Part shown: in pieces, positions 21,594-24,603 of the stretch
Position numbering within the stretch: position 1 is the stretch's first letter
Layout: the number at the start of each line of letters is the position of its first letter
Assembly (NCBI GenBank): GCA_000433735.1
Contig: HF998310.1
Location: forward strand, 1-24,603
From: Clostridium sp. CAG:167
GTDB taxonomy: Bacteria; Bacillota; Clostridia; Lachnospirales; Lachnospiraceae
Direction: 5' to 3'
DNA length: 24,603 bases
Translations under genes and position numbers: made by a program
The notes under the pieces: generated by a model
The model's database searches: none
Told to the model about the DNA's origin: nothing
What the model saw: only the letters and a program-made list of their open reading frames with translations

Positions 21594-23726
21594 TTACTCA
21601 GTTACTTTATCAGCAGTCAATGTAGCAGTACGGTTATTTGCATTCACAGTGAAAGAACCACCATGGATGTTATACTCGCCTAAGTCATCTCCGGTGCTGT
21701 AAGTTTTGCAACCATCACTGGTTGTGTGAGAATCAATTTTTCCGTAAGCAGTAACGGTTCCGGCGATATTTTTCTTATTGCTGATGATATTGTATGTTCC
21801 CGGTGTCAGGTATGCATACAGGTTGAAGTTTCCATCGTAATAACCATAATGAGACTCGAGATAAACGGGAGCTCCATTTTCGGACAGAAGCTTGATGGAA
21901 CGATACTGAGAATATCCCTTAGCACCGGAAATGTTGGTGTTGAAGGTAACCATATAGGCAGGGATCGTAAAGTTGTAGTTAGCGTTGGTTGTTACGGATA
22001 CATAGGAATATGTATCGGGTGCTGCGTTTGTATTGCAGTAAGTAAACAGTGTATAAGTCTCCGGAACAACGCGAAGGCTGTAAGTTCCGTTACTCTTAAC
22101 ATCTGCACTGTAATCGTAATCTCTGCCATAAGAATCACGACGTGATTCTGCACAAACATTTGCTCCTAATGCAGTTGTGCCAGCCAGATCTTTTACAGAA
22201 CCGCTGATGGTAACACCTTCTACCAGATTTACTACAGCAGAATAAGATGTTTTTAACTTGTCATTATTGGAATCTGTAACGGCAATGTTAATGGTATAAG
22301 AACCTGCTTTTGCAAATGTCTCATTATTGAAGTCGTTATCATCTACATTTTTGCCATTTACAGTAATGGTGTAATCATAAGAACCAGATCCTCCGGCTAC
22401 GCCGCCGAAAGTATGGGCAGTGCACATGTTAGAATTAAATCCGCTGGAATCCTGTTCCGGATCCTTGGAATCCCATTTCTTATAGGTAAGCTCTGAACGG
22501 GCTGGCAGAGAATAGCTGACCAGTTCGCTGTCAGAACCTACATAGAAGACCAGTTTCTTTGTAAAGGTAGTACCTTTTTCATCTACGCCGGTAAGAGTAG
22601 CGGTTGTACCACGCTCAATGTTGTTGAAGAATCCGGCGATCTTTACAGAAGTCTTGTTCTTGTTGTAGTAAGCTTTCAGACCACTTGGAAGTCCGCTGAT
22701 GCTGTATGTGAGCTTACCATAAGAACGGCTGTTAGAGATATATAGTGAATCAGAGTACATAGAATCATTATCTTTGTTTTCAGTGATGTATTCAACGCTG
22801 TCGTTGGAAGCATCACAAGATGAGTTGCTTTTTTCAACATAGATCTCAACCGTTTTATTGATCTTAAGACTCTTTACTGTTACACGCAGGAACTGGTTAG
22901 CATCAACATAATCTTCCATAATGATGTCATAGTTTTTCTTGTCAGCAGTATGAATCTGGGATACAGGCAAGTTGATGTAGCGTTTGGAAACCTGGCTGCT
23001 TCGGGTATCTACCTGGATATCGCTGAGATTCAACGCTTTTGCGCTTGTAAGTGACAGGTGGATCACATTTCCATTGTCTACGCTGACAGAAGCGATACCG
23101 GCACCTACTGTTACTTTTACGCTTGCTTTTTTGCCGGAACCATCCGTTGCTTTACAAGTAATGGTAGCGGTACCTTCACCAACACCTTTTACAACACCTT
23201 TGGATGTAACGGTAGCAACTTTTTTGTTGGAAGTTTTCCAGACAACTTTTTTGCTGACCTTCTTTTTAGGTGTGATAGTAGCCTTCAGGGATTTTTTGGA
23301 TCCCACTGCCAGATTAAAGTTTCCGGTGTTTAACTTAACCTTTTTAACAGCAGCTTTTTTAACAACTACTTTTACAACCGCTTTCTTTTTCTTGTTCTTC
23401 TTAGAAACAACGGTGATCTTGGCTTTGCCGGCCTTCACACCTTTAATGTATCCCTTAGAAGATACGGTAGCAACTTTCTTGTTAGAAGTTTTGTATGTAA
23501 CTTTCTTGTTGCCCTTTTTGTTTGGTTTAACAGTTACGGTAGTCGTGATTTTAACCTTTTTGCCTTTTGCAACATAGGCGGTTTTTCCGGCCTCAGTGGT
23601 AGCTTTTACTTTTTTTACAGAAACCTTCTTAGCCTGGGAATCTGTATTGGCTGCTACAACGGAAGCGCCGGCCAGTAAAGCCATTGCAGAAAGCGTAGTT
23701 AACGCCTTTAATGCGATTTTTTTCAT
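21594..23726 (-). CDS. Secreted multidomain Ig-like (Big_2) protein
   Basis: A 710-residue exported protein. The start at 23726 follows AAAAGGAGG with 8-nt spacing; the longer in-frame start at 23846 precedes the promoter. The signal peptide is MKKIALKALTTLSAMALLAG with cleavage probably near ASVVAA or SQA (about 26-32). Two Lys-rich Big_2 domains follow: about 36-123 (VTYKTSNKKVATVSSKGYIK) and about 126-198 (VVWKTSNKKVATVTSKGVVK). The middle region has further beta-rich, Ser/Tyr/Asp-rich segments. Near residues 515-580, VTISGSVKDLAGTTALGANV looks like a carboxypeptidase-regulatory-like repeat. No LPxTG motif, membrane anchor or enzymatic domain is visible, so it may bind the cell wall through basic regions. 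It is a likely surface adhesin-type protein. Confidence 0.87.
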   Translation of the reverse strand: MKKIALKALTTLSAMALLAGASVVAANTDSQAKKVSVKKVKATTEAGKTAYVAKGKKVKITTTVTVKPNKKGNKKVTYKTSNKKVATVSSKGYIKGVKAGKAKITVVSKKNKKKKAVVKVVVKKAAVKKVKLNTGNFNLAVGSKKSLKATITPKKKVSKKVVWKTSNKKVATVTSKGVVKGVGEGTATITCKATDGSGKKASVKVTVGAGIASVSVDNGNVIHLSLTSAKALNLSDIQVDTRSSQVSKRYINLPVSQIHTADKKNYDIIMEDYVDANQFLRVTVKSLKINKTVEIYVEKSNSSCDASNDSVEYITENKDNDSMYSDSLYISNSRSYGKLTYSISGLPSGLKAYYNKNKTSVKIAGFFNNIERGTTATLTGVDEKGTTFTKKLVFYVGSDSELVSYSLPARSELTYKKWDSKDPEQDSSGFNSNMCTAHTFGGVAGGSGSYDYTITVNGKNVDDNDFNNETFAKAGSYTINIAVTDSNNDKLKTSYSAVVNLVEGVTISGSVKDLAGTTALGANVCAESRRDSYGRDYDYSADVKSNGTYSLRVVPETYTLFTYCNTNAAPDTYSYVSVTTNANYNFTIPAYMVTFNTNISGAKGYSQYRSIKLLSENGAPVYLESHYGYYDGNFNLYAYLTPGTYNIISNKKNIAGTVTAYGKIDSHTTSDGCKTYSTGDDLGEYNIHGGSFTVNANNRTATLTADKVTE

Positions 23727-23762
23727 GCATATTCCTCCTTTTCTTAGAAAAAATCTAATCTC

Positions 23763-23791
23763 AGTATAAAGTAAATATAAACAAAAATCAA
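23763..23791 (-). promoter_or_regulatory. Promoter of the Big_2 protein gene
   Basis: On the - strand TTGATT (23786-23791) and TATACT (23763-23768) are separated by 17 nt; the -35 is one T away from a longer T-tract. Confidence 0.7.
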
Positions 23792-23819
23792 CATAAAAAT
23801 GGTTTATTGAGAGAATATC

Positions 23820-23847
23820 TTGTTTTTCCATTGTTTTATGATACAAT
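23820..23847 (+). promoter_or_regulatory. Promoter of the hydrogenase gene
   Basis: TTGTTT 23820-23825 and TACAAT 23842-23847 have a 16-nt spacer, about 40 nt before the ATG. It is divergent from the Big_2 gene promoter. Confidence 0.6.
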
Positions 23848-23887
23848 TAGGACAACTAGCCAACATTGCATTTTCAGGAGGACAGTT

Positions 23888-24603
23888 ATGAGAGGAATTG
23901 ATACACCGATTCGACAGATCCGCCGGCGGGTTTTCGAGGAAGTCGCGCGGGTCGCATTTGAGTCAGACAATTTGAATGATGATATTGAAGCACTACCTTA
24001 TATTATAGCACCCAGCGATCTCCCCACATATCATGAGAGTATATACAGAGAGAGAGCTATTGTGTCAGAGCGGGTAAGACTGGCCATGGGACTTTCCCTG
24101 CGGCCGGATGATGAGCCGGTGCATCTGACAGCGGGGCTGGATGCCAGTAATGTGGCGGAAAAGTATTATGAGCCGCCGCTGATGCAGGTGATACCTTCTG
24201 CCTGTGACAAGTGTCCGGATAATATTTATGAGGTGTCCAACCAGTGCCGCGGCTGTATGGCCCATCCTTGCGCAGAAGTGTGTCCAAAGGGGGCTATCAG
24301 TATGGTAAAAGGACAGTCTTATATTGATATGGAAAAATGTATCCGGTGTGGAAAATGCAAGGCCATTTGTCCTTACGATGCCATTGCAAAGAAAGTTCGT
24401 CCGTGTTCGGCGGCCTGCGGTATCAAGGCCATTGGAACGGATGAACTGGGACGGGCCAAGATTGATGATAAAAAGTGTGTAAAGTGCGGACAGTGTATGG
24501 CCAGCTGTCCATTTGGCGCCATTGCGGACAAATCCCAGATTTTTCAGCTGATCCAGGCCATGAAACAGGGGCCTGTCTATGTGGAACTGGCGCCGGCAGT
24601 CAT
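23888..24603 (+). CDS. Group B-type [FeFe] hydrogenase, 5' part (cut by window edge)
   Basis: The first 238 residues are visible and the frame is open at the window end. The N-terminus MRGIDTPIRQIRRRVFEEVA and the stretch YRERAIVSERVRLAMGLSLR resemble group B1/B3 monomeric [FeFe] hydrogenases. Cys-rich regions are C106-xx-C109 and C120-xx-C123 with C128 and C132; a [4Fe-4S] motif at C151, C154, C157, C161; a CxxxC pair at C173 and C177; and a second [4Fe-4S] motif at C197, C200, C203, C207. The H-cluster domain should lie downstream, beginning with the GPVYVELAPAV at the edge. AGGAGG at 23876-23881 precedes the ATG by 6 nt. The expected role is ferredoxin-linked hydrogen metabolism; the class call would be settled by the missing part. 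Confidence 0.85.
   Translation, partial: MRGIDTPIRQIRRRVFEEVARVAFESDNLNDDIEALPYIIAPSDLPTYHESIYRERAIVSERVRLAMGLSLRPDDEPVHLTAGLDASNVAEKYYEPPLMQVIPSACDKCPDNIYEVSNQCRGCMAHPCAEVCPKGAISMVKGQSYIDMEKCIRCGKCKAICPYDAIAKKVRPCSAACGIKAIGTDELGRAKIDDKKCVKCGQCMASCPFGAIADKSQIFQLIQAMKQGPVYVELAPAV

Noticed and set aside
22984..23577. 197-codon + strand frame opposite the Big_2 protein
   Set aside because: It is the antisense of Lys/Val/Thr-rich repeats (giving Phe/Leu/Thr runs) and would mimic a membrane protein; no SD is seen and the - strand gene has signal peptide, SD and promoter.
24057..24287. Two overlapping - strand frames of 66-76 codons
   Set aside because: Antisense to the hydrogenase N-terminal region; Pro/His/Arg-rich with no signals.
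1..24603. CRISPR arrays, tRNA or rRNA genes, transposases, phage genes, restriction or toxin-antitoxin modules
   Set aside because: None could be seen on either strand: no regularly spaced direct repeats, no recognised structural RNA sequence, and no frame with the relevant protein motifs.

Overview
The window looks like a chromosomal segment of an anaerobic, low-to-mid GC Gram-positive bacterium, most probably a Lachnospiraceae member (Clostridium cluster XIVa). The grounds are the gene repertoire: a secretin-less Tad/Flp pilus operon with a DUF5702 protein, a clostridial 2[4Fe-4S] ferredoxin, a DUF1858 redox protein, an ASKHA/RACo-like protein, MecA, and a group B-type [FeFe] hydrogenase. 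Strong AGGAGG ribosome binding sites and sigma-A-like promoters with 16-18 bp spacers agree with this. The genus cannot be resolved from the sequence alone.

Region 1 (1-9276, all + strand) is a tightly packed Tad-type (type IVb) pilus operon whose start lies left of the window. Its order is: TadZ/CpaE-like protein with no P-loop, TadA/CpaF ATPase, TadB, TadC with a large extracytoplasmic insert, a 57-residue Flp1-like pilin, a DUF5702 protein, a TadE-like pseudopilin with two C-terminal Cys/His modules, TadV/CpaA prepilin peptidase, a second TadE-like pseudopilin, and a DUF6382/FHA-like membrane protein. Most genes touch or overlap. The one real gap (6439-6594) holds a perfect 22-bp inverted repeat and a competing hairpin set between a strong Shine-Dalgarno and the next AUG; it is the most unusual element of the window.

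Region 2 (9273-14008): an ASKHA-domain protein on the - strand meets the Tad operon tail-to-tail with overlapping stop codons. Divergent from it, a consensus-like promoter drives a four-gene operon (rhomboid protease, flavodoxin-like/SCP2 protein, HIT protein, MurG) that ends in a clear terminator.

Region 3 (14048-18363): a membrane protein of unknown function, a secreted right-handed beta-helix protein, and glucose-6-phosphate isomerase with its own TTGACA/TATAAT promoter.

Region 4 (18385-19860): a DUF1858 redox protein and a ferredoxin diverge from back-to-back promoters, followed by mecA on the - strand.

Region 5 (19940-21473): a small orphan gene preceded by a good promoter and a short SD-led ORF, then a LuxR-type regulator whose promoter is followed almost at once by an intrinsic terminator, which suggests leader attenuation.

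Region 6 (21482-24603): a large secreted Big_2/Ig-like protein on the - strand and, divergent from it, the 5' part of a group B [FeFe] hydrogenase cut by the window edge. No rRNA, tRNA, CRISPR array, insertion sequence or phage gene was recognised.
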